DNA of 50,761 nt from NCBI GenBank assembly GCA_903929045.1, contig CAIYTE010000154.1:1-50761 (forward strand), read 5' to 3'. The notes below the pieces were generated by a model. That model worked only from the letters and a program-made list of their open reading frames with translations, was not told where the DNA came from and did no database searches. Positions within the stretch are counted from its first letter, which is position 1. Each line of letters starts with the position of its first letter. A program made the position numbers and the translations under genes. Shown piece after piece: positions 15,252 to 24,416 of the stretch. This stretch comes from an uncultured Hyphomicrobiales bacterium. Its GTDB lineage: Bacteria; Pseudomonadota; Alphaproteobacteria; Rhizobiales; Xanthobacteraceae.

Positions 15252-17087
15252 CTAGCGGCTGGCGGCTTTTTTGTATTCGATGAGTCCCACGGTGCGGCCT
15301 TCGAATCCGGCGGCATCGAAGTAGCGCTGGGTACCAACGCTCTGGCCCATCAACGTGGTCGTGAGTCCCTCAGGGCTCGGCTGACCCTTCTCGGTCCAGC
15401 TCTTCACGTCAGGCTCGGTGCCGCCCGGCAAAGCTTCGCCGATGACGCGGCCTTGCAATGAACCCTTGAACGGGATCTTCAGGCCAAGCACGTCGGCGAT
15501 GGTCTTGCCGATGTCGGCATTGCTGACCGGTGCGTCGTTGACAAAACCCTTCTTGAAGCTCGGGCCCATCGCCGCCATGAAGTTCATGGTGTCGGCGCGG
15601 CTGAAAGAACCGTGCATGCCCTGACCCTGCTGCAGGCCGGTGTCGGCGACTTCAACTGTGCACAACACGGGCTGCGCGCAGCCGGTCGAATACGAACGGA
15701 AGTTGACAACGATGGACGGGCGGGGCGTGCGCGACGCACCCTGCATGTTGATCGCCGACATCGGCAATGTGCCAGGGATCGCGCCAAGGTCGCTGTCGAG
15801 GAACAGGCCGCTGATGTAGTCCTGCTTGAGCAGGGCATCGACGACCTTCTGCGCCAGCGCGCGATCCTTGGACGGCAAATAGATCAGATCGGAGCCGCCA
15901 TTCGAGGCGACGACAACGTCGGGCTTGGCGGCGTCATTGCCGATCAGGCCGTTGCCGCGCTTGGGATAGGTGCCGTCGGCGACCGCGGCGTTCTTGTTGT
16001 CCGGATCGGCGAGCGGCAGCGCGAGCGCCTTCGACAGATCGATGGCGAGGAAGCCGCCGGGCAACATGCCTTCCGGCACGTCGGCATATTTGGCCTGCGC
16101 GGCCGGGCTGGTCTTGCTCTCTTTCGAAATCGTCGAGAAGCCGTGATCGGCGGAAACGACGATATCGGTGGTATCGGCAAGGCCGAGTTCTTCGAGCGCC
16201 TTGCGCAGCGAGGCGAGATTGTCGTCGGCGTTCTTGATGGCGGCGAGCGAGGTCGGTCCGTTGATGCCGGGTTCAACCTTCAGCAGGCTGTCGCCCTGAT
16301 TGTGCTGCGTGCCGTCGGGATCGCGCGACCAGAAAACCAGCACGAAGGGCTTGTTGCGCGCCTTGAACATCGGCAGCACGGCCTTGGCGACGACATCCGC
16401 GAAGTAGCCTTGCTGCACGAGGTTGGCGGCGAGCGTGCCCGGTGTCTTGTTGTCGCCGACCTTGCCGTTGTCACCGCGCGCGGGCGCGGCGAGCGGCAGG
16501 CCGAGCTTGGTCAACTCGTCTTTCATCTGTTGCGACAGCGGAATGCCGGACGGCGAACCGGTCGCGTCATCGACCGTGATGGTCTTTTCGCCGGTGCGTT
16601 CGGTGTGATCGAACATCAAGGTCGGACCGACCTTGCCGATCGCCGCGGTGCTGAAGCCCTGGTTACGGGCGGCGACGAGGATGCTGTCTTCGTCGACGAA
16701 GTTGCCCTCGAAGTGCTTGTCGACTTCGCCGAGGATGGCGTCGTTCTCGATGAAGGGCGTCACGCTGCCGGCCGCGGACTGTATCGGCACGCCGGCATAG
16801 ATCGTGTTGCTGAAAGTGCCGGTGTCGCCGAGGAAGTGGCCGGTCGACAGGCCGGAAGCGTTGGCCATGGTGAAGGTGGGGAACAGCGAATGCGGGTTGG
16901 CGAAATTCACGCCCTTGTCACGGATCGCCGCCATGGTCGGCGCGGTTTCCGGCGTCACCTTCAGCGACCGCAGGCCGTCCGGCACGAACAGGATCAGGTT
17001 CCGGTTGGATTGCGCCAGCGCCGGCCCGAACGACAAGGAGAGGGCGGTACAGGCTGCGAGAGCAACCAGGCGTGAACGATGGATCAT
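15252..17087 (-). CDS. Secreted nucleotide pyrophosphatase/phosphodiesterase-like protein
   Basis: A 611-residue exported protein of the alkaline phosphatase superfamily, type I phosphodiesterase branch. The signal peptide is RLVALAACTALSLSFGPALA. Metal and nucleophile sites are seen: LFVPDGLR (first Asp), HSLFPTFTMANASGLSTGH (Thr nucleophile), FWSRDPDGTQHNQGD (Asp/His) and VVSADHGFST (Asp-His). It should cleave phosphodiester or pyrophosphate bonds in the periplasm; substrate unknown. The start at 17087 is fixed by the signal peptide and a GGGGA; the longer frame to 17288 would overlap pccA. It is divergent from pccA. Confidence 0.88.
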   Translation of the reverse strand: MIHRSRLVALAACTALSLSFGPALAQSNRNLILFVPDGLRSLKVTPETAPTMAAIRDKGVNFANPHSLFPTFTMANASGLSTGHFLGDTGTFSNTIYAGVPIQSAAGSVTPFIENDAILGEVDKHFEGNFVDEDSILVAARNQGFSTAAIGKVGPTLMFDHTERTGEKTITVDDATGSPSGIPLSQQMKDELTKLGLPLAAPARGDNGKVGDNKTPGTLAANLVQQGYFADVVAKAVLPMFKARNKPFVLVFWSRDPDGTQHNQGDSLLKVEPGINGPTSLAAIKNADDNLASLRKALEELGLADTTDIVVSADHGFSTISKESKTSPAAQAKYADVPEGMLPGGFLAIDLSKALALPLADPDNKNAAVADGTYPKRGNGLIGNDAAKPDVVVASNGGSDLIYLPSKDRALAQKVVDALLKQDYISGLFLDSDLGAIPGTLPMSAINMQGASRTPRPSIVVNFRSYSTGCAQPVLCTVEVADTGLQQGQGMHGSFSRADTMNFMAAMGPSFKKGFVNDAPVSNADIGKTIADVLGLKIPFKGSLQGRVIGEALPGGTEPDVKSWTEKGQPSPEGLTTTLMGQSVGTQRYFDAAGFEGRTVGLIEYKKAASR

Positions 17088-17211
17088 GGCGTCATCCCCG
17101 GGGAATTGTTGCGATCTAGCGCTGGATACCCTCTCGGCAAGACAGTAATGTAACAGGCGCCGGTATCCGCAGCCCTCATCCACAAGGTGAGAGCGTATCT
17201 CCCAAGGCCCG

Positions 17212-19221
17212 ATGTTCAAGCGCATTTTGATTGCCAATCGTGGCGAAATCGCCTGCCGGATCATCAAGTCCGCCCGCAAAATGGGCATCGAGACGGTCGC
17301 CGTCTACTCCGAGGCTGACAAGGACGCGCTCCACGTCGAGATGGCGGACACCGCGGGTCTGATCGGCCCGCCGGCGGCGGCGCAGAGCTATCTCGTCATC
17401 GAGAAGATCGTCGCGGCCTGCAAGGAGACCGGCGCCGAGGCCGTGCACCCGGGCTACGGCTTCCTGTCCGAGCGCGAGGCCTTCCCCAAGGCGCTAGAGG
17501 CCAACGGCATCGTCTTCATCGGCCCGAACCCCAAGGCCATCGCGGCCATGGGCGACAAGATCGAATCCAAGAAGGCCGCGGCCGCCGCCAAGGTCTCCAC
17601 CGTGCCGGGCCATCTCGGCATCATCGCCGACGAGAAGGAGGCGGTGAAGATCGCCAACGACATCGGCTATCCGGTGATGATCAAGGCCTCCGCCGGCGGT
17701 GGCGGCAAGGGCATGCGCATCGCCTGGTCGGAGGCGGAAGTCGCCGAAGGATTTGCGCGCTCGAAGTCCGAAGCGAAGTCGTCGTTCGGCGACGACCGCA
17801 TGTTCATCGAGAAATTCATCGTCGATCCGCGCCACATCGAAATCCAGTTGCTCGGCGACAAGCACGGCAACGTCATCTATCTCAACGAGCGCGAATGCTC
17901 GATCCAGCGCCGCAACCAGAAGGTCATCGAGGAAGCGCCGAGCCCGCTGCTCGATGAAGCCACGCGCAAGAAGATGGGCGAGCAGTCCGTCGCGCTGGCG
18001 CAGGCGGTCGGTTATGACAGCGCCGGCACGGTCGAGTTCGTCGCCGGGCAGGACAAGAGCTTCTTCTTTCTCGAAATGAACACGCGCCTGCAGGTCGAGC
18101 ATCCGGTGACCGAGCTGATCACCGGCATCGATCTGGTCGAGCAGATGATCCGCGTCGCCGCGGGCGAGAAACTCAGCATCAAGCAGAGCGACGTGAAGCT
18201 CAACGGCTGGGCCGTCGAGAGCCGCGTCTATGCCGAAGACCCGTACCGCAAATTCCTGCCGTCGATCGGCCGCCTGACCCGCTACCGGCCGCCGGCCGAG
18301 CGCACGGCGGGTGGCGTCACCGTGCGCAACGACACCGGCGTCTACGAAGGCGGCGAGATTTCCATTTTTTACGATCCGATGATCGCCAAGCTGGTGACCC
18401 ATGCGCCGACCCGCGCCGAGGCGATCGAGGCGCAGTCGAACGCGCTCGACGCCTTTGTCGTCGATGGCATCCGCCACAACATTCCGTTTCTCTCGGCGCT
18501 GATGGCGCATCCGCGCTGGCAGTCGGGCAAACTGTCGACCGGCTTCATCGCCGAGGAATTCCCGGAAGGCTTTGCCGCGATCCAGCCGGACGGCGAGCGC
18601 GCAGAAGTGCTGGCCGCGGTCGCGGCCGCGATCGATCATGTGCTCGGCGAGCGCAAGCGCCAGATCTCGGGGCAGATGACCGGCCGCACCGTGACGCGCG
18701 AGAGCGAACGCGCGGTCTGGCTCGGCAAGGAAGAATACAAGCTCGAGGTCAAGCGCGAGAACGGCACTGTCGAGGTCCGCTTTCCGGCGAAGGGCAAGGC
18801 TGGCGTGCGCCATCTGCATTCCGATTGGGCGCCGGGCGATCCGCTCTGGACCGGTACCATCAACAGCCATCCGGTCGCGGTGCAGGTGCGCCCTATCCCG
18901 AACGGTTTCGCACTGGCCTATCGCGGCGTCGAGACGCGGGCCTTCGTCTACACCGCGCGCGAGGCGGAATATGCCCGGCTGATGCCGGTGAAGAAGGTCG
19001 CCGACACCGGCAAGCAGGTGCTGTGCCCGATGCCGGGGCTCGTCGTCTCCATCGCGGTGAAGGAAGGCCAGGAGGTCAAGGCCGGCGACACCGTCGCCGT
19101 GGTCGAGGCCATGAAGATGGAAAACGTGCTGCGCGCCGAGATCGACGGCACGGTGAAGAAGATCAACGCCAAGCAGGGCGACAGCCTTGCGGTGGATGCG
19201 ATTATTCTCGAATTCGCGTAA
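17212..19221 (+). CDS. pccA: Propionyl/acetyl-CoA carboxylase alpha subunit
   Basis: A 669-residue biotin carboxylase plus biotin carrier protein. Order: the biotin carboxylase domain (FKRILIANRGEIACRIIKSA; ATP-grasp loop KASAGGGGKGMRIAW; EMNTRLQVEHPVTELITGID), a middle BT-type domain, and a C-terminal carrier with VEAMKMENV, whose Lys635 would carry biotin. It carboxylates biotin with bicarbonate and ATP and hands carboxyl to PccB. No beta subunit lies beside it; pccB at 1447 is the likely partner, since the other candidate at 48734 looks like mccB. Length matches PccA. Confidence 0.93.
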   Translation: MFKRILIANRGEIACRIIKSARKMGIETVAVYSEADKDALHVEMADTAGLIGPPAAAQSYLVIEKIVAACKETGAEAVHPGYGFLSEREAFPKALEANGIVFIGPNPKAIAAMGDKIESKKAAAAAKVSTVPGHLGIIADEKEAVKIANDIGYPVMIKASAGGGGKGMRIAWSEAEVAEGFARSKSEAKSSFGDDRMFIEKFIVDPRHIEIQLLGDKHGNVIYLNERECSIQRRNQKVIEEAPSPLLDEATRKKMGEQSVALAQAVGYDSAGTVEFVAGQDKSFFFLEMNTRLQVEHPVTELITGIDLVEQMIRVAAGEKLSIKQSDVKLNGWAVESRVYAEDPYRKFLPSIGRLTRYRPPAERTAGGVTVRNDTGVYEGGEISIFYDPMIAKLVTHAPTRAEAIEAQSNALDAFVVDGIRHNIPFLSALMAHPRWQSGKLSTGFIAEEFPEGFAAIQPDGERAEVLAAVAAAIDHVLGERKRQISGQMTGRTVTRESERAVWLGKEEYKLEVKRENGTVEVRFPAKGKAGVRHLHSDWAPGDPLWTGTINSHPVAVQVRPIPNGFALAYRGVETRAFVYTAREAEYARLMPVKKVADTGKQVLCPMPGLVVSIAVKEGQEVKAGDTVAVVEAMKMENVLRAEIDGTVKKINAKQGDSLAVDAIILEFA

Positions 19222-19253
19222 CGCTTCCGGCTTTGCGGCGTTAGTGAAGCGAC

Positions 19254-19724
19254 ATGACCGTTTACTTCGCCTACGGCTCCAACATGCAGCAGAGCGCGAT
19301 GCGGGCGCGGTGCCCGTCGGCGCGGGCGATCGGGCCCGGGCGCCTCAACGACTACAAATTCTTCATCGGCGTTGATGGCTGGGGGTCGGTCAAGCCGAGT
19401 CCCGGCGACACCGTGCACGGCATCCTGTGGCGACTGACGCCGCGCGACGTAGCGGCGCTCCACGCGTACGAGCTGCTGCACAAGGGCCTGTACGACGTGC
19501 GTCATCTGCCGGTGCGCGAGGGAAGGCGGAAAATGCTGGCGATGCTGTATCTGTTGCGCCGCCGCGCCAAAGGTCAGCCGAAGCCCGGTTATGTCGAGAT
19601 GATCGCGGCATCGGCGCGGGGCTGGAAATTGCCGGAGCGCTATATCCAGTCAGTCGAACGCTGGTCGGTGTCGCGCTGGACCGGCGCACGCGTCATCGAT
19701 GTCGGAGACGTTACCTATGAATGA
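19254..19724 (+). CDS. Gamma-glutamylcyclotransferase-fold protein
   Basis: A 156-residue protein with the GGCT signature at the extreme N-terminus ([20 protein letters not shown]) and the expected acidic residue in [14 protein letters not shown]. Enzymes of this fold cyclise gamma-glutamyl amines or peptides to 5-oxoproline, but many bacterial members are untested. It is followed by acylphosphatase with overlapping stop and start, so the two form a small operon 32 bases after pccA. Confidence 0.85.
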   Translation: MTVYFAYGSNMQQSAMRARCPSARAIGPGRLNDYKFFIGVDGWGSVKPSPGDTVHGILWRLTPRDVAALHAYELLHKGLYDVRHLPVREGRRKMLAMLYLLRRRAKGQPKPGYVEMIAASARGWKLPERYIQSVERWSVSRWTGARVIDVGDVTYE

Positions 19725-20025
19725 TGCAGCACGCATCATCCGTCATGTGTCCATTCGCGGCCGCGTGCAGGGCGTCGGCTTCCGCGCCTTCGTCGAGCGC
19801 GAGGCGGCGGTTCGCAAGATTGAGGGCTGGGTGCGCAATCGCAAGGACGGCACGGTCGAAGCGGTGTTCGCCGGTCCGGCTCCAACTGTCGAGGCCATGA
19901 TCGCGGCCTGCCGTATCGGCCCGCCGAGCGGTCATGTCGATGGGCTGGATCAGCGCGAGGGTACCGAGGACGACGTCGCCTTGCGCAAGCCGGGCGAGGC
20001 GTTCTCGTTCCTGCACACGGTCTAG
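19717..20025 (+). CDS. acyP: Acylphosphatase
   Basis: A 102-residue hydrolase of acyl phosphates such as carbamoyl phosphate or 1,3-bisphosphoglycerate. The catalytic motif [18 protein letters not shown] is complete (phosphate-binding GRVQGVGFR), followed by [17 protein letters not shown] with the catalytic Asn. The ATG at 19717 overlaps the end of the GGCT-fold gene and has CGGAG upstream, so it is preferred over the ATG at 19699. Its last bases overlap the convergent lipB stop. Confidence 0.93.
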   Translation: MNDAARIIRHVSIRGRVQGVGFRAFVEREAAVRKIEGWVRNRKDGTVEAVFAGPAPTVEAMIAACRIGPPSGHVDGLDQREGTEDDVALRKPGEAFSFLHTV

Positions 20026-20711
20026 ACCGTCGCGCCGAACAATTCCTCGAACGAGCGGCGCATCGCAATGTCGACATCCGCCATCGTCACAGGCAGACCG
20101 AGATCGACCAGCGACGTCACGCCGTAATTCTGCTGGCTGACACCGCAGGGCACGATGCCGGAAAAATGAGTCAGGTCCGGTTCGACGTTGAGTGCGACGC
20201 CGTGCAGCGTCACCCATTGCCGCACGCGGATGCCGATGGCGGCGATCTTGTCCTCGGCGCCCGCCGCTTTTTCCGGCCGGCGCACCCAGACGCCGATGCG
20301 GTCCTCGCGCCGTTCGCCGCGCACGTTGAACGCGGCCAATGTCCGGATCAGCCATTCTTCCAGGGTCGCGACGAAGCGGCGCACGTCCGGACCGCGTTGC
20401 TTCAGGTTGAGCATGACGTAGGCCACGCGCTGGCCGGGACCGTGATAAGTCATCTGGCCGCCGCGGCCGGCATCGAACACCGGAAAGCGGGCGTCGAGCA
20501 CATCCTCGCCGTGGGCGCTAGTGCCGGCGGTATAAAGCGGCGGGTGCTCGATGAGCCAGACCAGTTCCGGCGCGCGGCCGGCGGCGATGTCCGCGACTCG
20601 CGCGTCCATGACGGCAAGCGCGTCCGGATAGGCGACCAGACCCTCGCTCACGCGCCATTCGACCGGCGCAGAAAGCGCCGCTGGCAGGCCGAAACTAAGA
20701 TCGTCGCGCAT
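20022..20711 (-). CDS. lipB: Lipoyl(octanoyl) transferase
   Basis: Transfers octanoyl from acyl carrier protein to the lipoyl domains of dehydrogenase complexes, the first step of lipoate synthesis. Motifs: [15 protein letters not shown], the [20 protein letters not shown] block, [20 protein letters not shown] (catalytic Lys) and [11 protein letters not shown] (catalytic Cys). About 229 residues from the ATG at 20711, preceded by AGGTGG; an upstream frame to 20771 is less likely. Divergent from the fliN-like gene and convergent with acyP. Confidence 0.94.
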   Translation of the reverse strand: MRDDLSFGLPAALSAPVEWRVSEGLVAYPDALAVMDARVADIAAGRAPELVWLIEHPPLYTAGTSAHGEDVLDARFPVFDAGRGGQMTYHGPGQRVAYVMLNLKQRGPDVRRFVATLEEWLIRTLAAFNVRGERREDRIGVWVRRPEKAAGAEDKIAAIGIRVRQWVTLHGVALNVEPDLTHFSGIVPCGVSQQNYGVTSLVDLGLPVTMADVDIAMRRSFEELFGATV

Positions 20712-20712
20712 A

Positions 20713-20727
20713 TTAACCACCTGTTCA
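20713..20727. promoter_or_regulatory. CtrA-like box between lipB and the fliN-like gene
   Basis: TTAA (20713-20716), seven bases, then TTCA (20724-20727): the CtrA spacing TTAA-N7-TTAA with one mismatch. The region also reads TTAACC-N5-TTCACC, the form common in rhizobia. It lies about 70 bases upstream of the preferred fliN-like start. One mismatch makes chance occurrence possible. Confidence 0.42.
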
Positions 20728-20794
20728 CCATACCATGGTGACCTCGTCTTTGCCTCCAATCGTGGGGGCAAAGGCTTTGGGGGAACTTAAGACC

Positions 20795-21037
20795 GTGGGC
20801 ACGTTCGACAAGGTATCGGTGGATATCACCGTTGTGTTGGGTACGACCTCGATGCCGATCCATCAGGTCCTGCGGCTCGGCCGCGGCGCCATCATCGAAC
20901 TTGAATCCTCGGAAGACGACGCCGTCCAGATCCTGGCCAACAGCCTGCCGGTCGCGACCGGCACCGTCGTGGTCAACGGCAACCGCATCGCGGTCGAGGT
21001 CGGCGCGCTGCTGCCGCGCCCGCTCGACATGCGCTAG
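20795..21037 (+). CDS. FliN/SpoA-family flagellar switch-type protein
   Basis: A SpoA-domain protein of about 80 residues (100 if started at the ATG at 20735). The domain is unmistakable: DKVSVDITVVLGTTSMPIHQ, then RLGRGAIIELESSEDDAVQI and NRIAVEVGALLPRPLDMR. FliN forms the C-ring of the flagellar motor with FliM. GGGGGA at 20779-20784 favours the GTG at 20795. No other flagellar gene is in the window, so it is a detached or extra copy; some type III secretion proteins share the domain. Confidence 0.84.
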   Translation: MGTFDKVSVDITVVLGTTSMPIHQVLRLGRGAIIELESSEDDAVQILANSLPVATGTVVVNGNRIAVEVGALLPRPLDMR

Positions 21038-21253
21038 AAGGCCACGCGCGCGGGGCCTGCGGGCCTTCGATTTCACGATAATTTCCGGGACAGCGCGGCC
21101 GTCACGAGGGCGGTCGGTGTAAGACCTTGATTGAGGCCGGAAATTTCGGCTTCAGCCGGGCAAAACCTTGGGGTCAGCCCTTGTCCCTGAGAAACCGATT
21201 TGTTACACGATCCGCGCTTACGGGACGTGAGGTTTCTCGTTTCTCTTAAGTTT

Positions 21254-21338
21254 GCGGTCGTGGCGGAATTGGTAGACGCACTGCCTTGAGGTGGCAGCGG
21301 AGCAATCCATGGAAGTTCGAGTCTTCTCGACCGCACCA
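21254..21338 (+). tRNA. tRNA-Leu (anticodon GAG)
   Basis: An 85-base tRNA. The acceptor stem GCGGTCG (21254-21260) pairs with CGACCGC (21328-21334), and the discriminator and encoded CCA end at 21338. The anticodon arm CTGCC-TTGAGGT-GGCAG places GAG at 21288-21290. The long variable arm fits the class II leucine type. The T arm is GTTCGAGTC-like. A strong terminator follows. Confidence 0.96.
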
Positions 21339-21374
21339 AATTTTGCAGCCCGTATTTTGGGTGCTGCGATTTGA

Positions 21375-21410
21375 ATAAAAAAGGCCGGGGCAACCCGGCC
21401 TTTTTTATTA
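21375..21410. terminator. Bidirectional intrinsic terminator
   Basis: AAAAAAGGCCGGG pairs with CCCGGCCTTTTTT around a CAA loop, with A and T runs on both sides. It serves tRNA-Leu on the forward strand and the ICL/PEP-mutase gene on the reverse strand. Confidence 0.92.
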
Positions 21411-22274
21411 TTAGATCCGCGTCGTCGTGCGCTTTTCGATCTCGAGCAGGCGGGCAAGGCCGGTGGTCTCATGCGCCCGCTTCATCTGGGCGACGGCGCC
21501 ACCGGCGCCGAGAAACGGGTCGAGTTCGCCGCGCGCCAGGCACTCGTAGGATTGCCGCACCGCCTTGTACATCGCCGCGAACGCGGAGCCGGACGACGCC
21601 GCCAGCCGGAAGCCGAGCTTTGCCAGTTCGGCCGGCGTCATCTCGAAGGTGCCGAAACCGTCTTCCGGCGCGAACATCATCAGCGGGCCGGGCAGGCGCT
21701 CGCCGATGCGGCGCAGTTCTTCCGGTTTGCGCGAATGGATGAACAGCATGTCGGAGCCGGCGCGATGATACATCTCGCCGCGCCGTAGCGCTTCGTCGAG
21801 ACCATGGCGCCGCTGCGCATTGGTGCGGCCGATGATGATGAGATTGGGATCGGTGCGCGCCGCGACCGCCTCCTTGATCTTGTCGACCATCATTTCCGGC
21901 GGGATCAGGTTCTCCTCGCCGATGTGATGCTGCACGCGCCGCGGCAGATACTGGTCCTCGATTTCGATGGCCGCGAAACCCGCGACCTCGGACATCGCCA
22001 CCGTGCGATGCATGTGCACCGGTTCGCCCCAGCCGCCGCCGGCATCGAGCACGATCGGAATCTTGGTCGCGCCGCGCATGTCGACGCCGAGCTCCACCAT
22101 GTCGGTGAGGCTGAGATTGGCCTCGGTGACGCATTTGAGCCAGCCGAGCGAACCGCCGCTGAGATAGACGGCCTTGAAGCCGGCGTCTTCCGCCAGCCGC
22201 GCCATCATCGGATTGAGTGCCACCGGCGCGATGATCAATTCACCGGTTTCGATCAGAGCCTTCAGGGGAGTCAT
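21411..22274 (-). CDS. Isocitrate lyase/PEP mutase-family enzyme
   Basis: A 287-residue TIM-barrel enzyme of the ICL/PEPM superfamily. Seen: LYLSGGSLG-type start (FKAVYLSGGSLGWLK), VLDAGGGWGEPVHMHRTV, FAAIEIEDQYLPRR with the metal-binding acidic residues, and IIIGRTNAQRRHGLDEALRR. Members are C-C lyases or P-C mutases on 2-methylisocitrate-, oxaloacetate- or PEP-like substrates; the KKCGH loop of true isocitrate lyase is not seen, so a specific reaction is not given. GAGAGG fixes the ATG at 22274. It sits just downstream of a Bug receptor and probably shares its operon. Confidence 0.86.
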   Translation of the reverse strand: MTPLKALIETGELIIAPVALNPMMARLAEDAGFKAVYLSGGSLGWLKCVTEANLSLTDMVELGVDMRGATKIPIVLDAGGGWGEPVHMHRTVAMSEVAGFAAIEIEDQYLPRRVQHHIGEENLIPPEMMVDKIKEAVAARTDPNLIIIGRTNAQRRHGLDEALRRGEMYHRAGSDMLFIHSRKPEELRRIGERLPGPLMMFAPEDGFGTFEMTPAELAKLGFRLAASSGSAFAAMYKAVRQSYECLARGELDPFLGAGGAVAQMKRAHETTGLARLLEIEKRTTTRI

Positions 22275-22294
22275 TGCAGTCCTCTCGACGACAT

Positions 22295-23272
22295 TCATTC
22301 CGACATCTTCATGCCGGTCGCCTTGAAGACGACGCGCAGCTTCTCGATATCGGTTTCCATGCGTTTGGTGAAAGCCTCCGGGCCCTGGCCGGACGCCGCC
22401 AGAATGCCTTGAACGGCAAGCGCCTTACGCACGTCGTCGCGGTTCAGCGCCTTGTCCATGGCCGCGCGCAGCTTGGCGAGTCGATCCGGCGGCGCGCCTT
22501 TCGGCGCCACAAGGCCGAACCAGATCGACATATCGAAGTCCTTGATGCCGGCCTCGGCCAAAGTCGGTGTATCGGGCAAATCCTCGAGCCGTTGCGGGAA
22601 GGTGACGGCGAGCGCCGTCAGCTTGCCGCTCCTGATGTGCGGCAAGGCTGTCGAGATCGGCGCGAACATGACGCCGATGCGGCCGGCCAGCACGTCGGTC
22701 ATCGCCGGCGTGCTGCCTTTGTAGGGCACGTGCGTCAGCTTGATGTTCTGCTGATAGGCGAAAATCTCGCCGGCGAGATGTGAAATCGCGGCCGCGCCGG
22801 CGGAGGCATACATCAGTTTGTCCGGGTTGGCTTTGGCCGCCGCAATAAGGTCCGCCACCGATTTGATGCCGGTGTCGGGATGAACGACGAGCACGCTCGG
22901 CGAGGTGACGGCGATGCCGATCGGCGCGAAATCATGCAGGACGTCGAAGGGCAATTTCGGCTCGGCGACCGCGTTCACGGCATTGGCGTTGCCGGCCATG
23001 AACAGCGTGTACCCATCCGGATCGGATTTCGCGACCGCATCGCCAGCAATCGTGGTGCTGGCGCCGGGCCGGTTCTCGACGATCATCGGCTGGCCGAGTT
23101 CTTCCGACATGCGGGCGGCAAGGATGCGGGCCGCGATGTCGGTGGCGCCGCCGACGGCGAAGCCGACGATGATGCGGATCGAGTGATTGGGATAGTCGTT
23201 CTGCGCGAGGGCCGGCGTCGCGGCAAGGGCGAGACAGATTCCGCCCAGGATGATGATTTTTCTGAAGACCAA
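22295..23272 (-). CDS. Bug-family (TctC-like) substrate-binding protein
   Basis: A 325-residue periplasmic solute receptor. It starts at a TTG (23272) five bases after AGGAGG, followed by a signal peptide (RKIIILGGICLALAATPALA). The mature part shows the Bug pattern: YPNHSIRIIVGFAVGGATDI, ENRPGASTTIAGDAVAKSDP and VPYKGSTPAMTDVLAGRIGV. Such receptors feed tripartite tricarboxylate (Tct) transporters with small carboxylates, but no TctA/TctB genes are here, so it may be orphaned. It lies 20 bases before the lyase/mutase gene. Confidence 0.9.
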   Translation of the reverse strand: MVFRKIIILGGICLALAATPALAQNDYPNHSIRIIVGFAVGGATDIAARILAARMSEELGQPMIVENRPGASTTIAGDAVAKSDPDGYTLFMAGNANAVNAVAEPKLPFDVLHDFAPIGIAVTSPSVLVVHPDTGIKSVADLIAAAKANPDKLMYASAGAAAISHLAGEIFAYQQNIKLTHVPYKGSTPAMTDVLAGRIGVMFAPISTALPHIRSGKLTALAVTFPQRLEDLPDTPTLAEAGIKDFDMSIWFGLVAPKGAPPDRLAKLRAAMDKALNRDDVRKALAVQGILAASGQGPEAFTKRMETDIEKLRVVFKATGMKMSE

Positions 23273-23432
23273 CAGTTCCTCCTGTCGGCGCTTGAGCTGC
23301 GCCGTTGCAACTGTTGATACCCGCCTCAAGCCGCGCACGCCAGCGGGGCAGCCCCGCGCCCGGGCGGCCGCGTAAAGTTGCCGGGCCTGAGGGAAATGTT
23401 CTACATAGCCCCGCATCGCAAAGAGGGCTGAA

Positions 23433-24416
23433 ATGAACGATCTTACGAAATACGCCACTATTTTCGACGGCATTAAGCCCTTTTCCGGCGAAGTGCCGCT
23501 TGGCTACAAGGTCGATTTTCTCGGCACCCTGACCGATGCGAAGTTTCTGGAAATGTGGGGCGTCGATCCCAAGACCACGGGCGGCAAGGTCGAAACCACA
23601 AAGGCGCCCACCATCGCGGATGGCGAGATCTGGTTTGAAGCGGTGAACTGGGTCGAGGCCGCCAAAGAGGCGCGGGGCCGTTTTGTCATGGTCACGCTCG
23701 GCGCGAACTACGGCGCGCAAGCGGTCGGCGCCTATCGCGCGCTGCAGGCGCTCAACCCGATGCCCTACAAGCTGATCGCGGTCGAGCCCGAGCCGGACAA
23801 CATCGAGTGGACCAAGCGCCACATGCGTGACAACGGCATCGATCCGGCGGATCAGTGGATCGTCGGCACCGCCATTGGCGACAACAACGATCCGGTTCTG
23901 TTTCCCGTCGGCTCGCCGGGCAGCGGCACGCAGAACTCTTTCGCCGTCAATCAGTACAAAGCGCGCGAGCGTTACGCCCGGCAGTTCCGGTTCTTCTGGT
24001 ACGGCGGCCGCGCCAGACGCGTGCTGCGCAATCTGCTGCTGAACAATTCGACCGGCGTGAAGCGGGATCTCGCTCCCAACACCGGTTACAACTTCATGGC
24101 CGAGATCAAGATGATGAGCGCCGTGACGTTGGTGGACATTCTCAGTCCGTTCGACGTGGTCGACTACGTGGAGTCGGACATCCAGCAGTCGGAAATCATC
24201 GTGTTCCCGCCGTTCATCGATTTCCTCAAAAAGAAGGTGCGCCGCATCCACATCGGCACGCACGGCACCGAAACGCACGCGACCTTGCTCGAGCTGTTCA
24301 AGAAGGGCGGCTGGGAAATCGTTTTCGATTTCGCACCGAACAAAACCCATCACAGTACGCTCGGCGACTTCAGCACGAACGACGGCGTGCTGACGGTACG
24401 AAACCCGACGCTTTAA
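23433..24416 (+). CDS. FkbM-family SAM-dependent methyltransferase
   Basis: A 327-residue protein. The SAM-binding region is MVTLGANYGAQAVGAYRALQ followed by LIAVEPEPDNIEWTKRHMRD, the layout of FkbM methyltransferases. A later VVDYVESDIQQSEI and RRIHIGTHGTETHATLLELF complete the fold. FkbM enzymes O-methylate sugars or natural products; the acceptor is unknown, and no glycosyltransferase cluster is adjacent. GAGGG precedes the ATG. Its stop TAA directly abuts the convergent deacetylase stop (24416/24417). Confidence 0.82.
   Translation: MNDLTKYATIFDGIKPFSGEVPLGYKVDFLGTLTDAKFLEMWGVDPKTTGGKVETTKAPTIADGEIWFEAVNWVEAAKEARGRFVMVTLGANYGAQAVGAYRALQALNPMPYKLIAVEPEPDNIEWTKRHMRDNGIDPADQWIVGTAIGDNNDPVLFPVGSPGSGTQNSFAVNQYKARERYARQFRFFWYGGRARRVLRNLLLNNSTGVKRDLAPNTGYNFMAEIKMMSAVTLVDILSPFDVVDYVESDIQQSEIIVFPPFIDFLKKKVRRIHIGTHGTETHATLLELFKKGGWEIVFDFAPNKTHHSTLGDFSTNDGVLTVRNPTL

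Noticed and set aside
21254-21338. tRNA-Leu as an integration site
   Set aside because: No duplicated tRNA 3' end and no integrase nearby.
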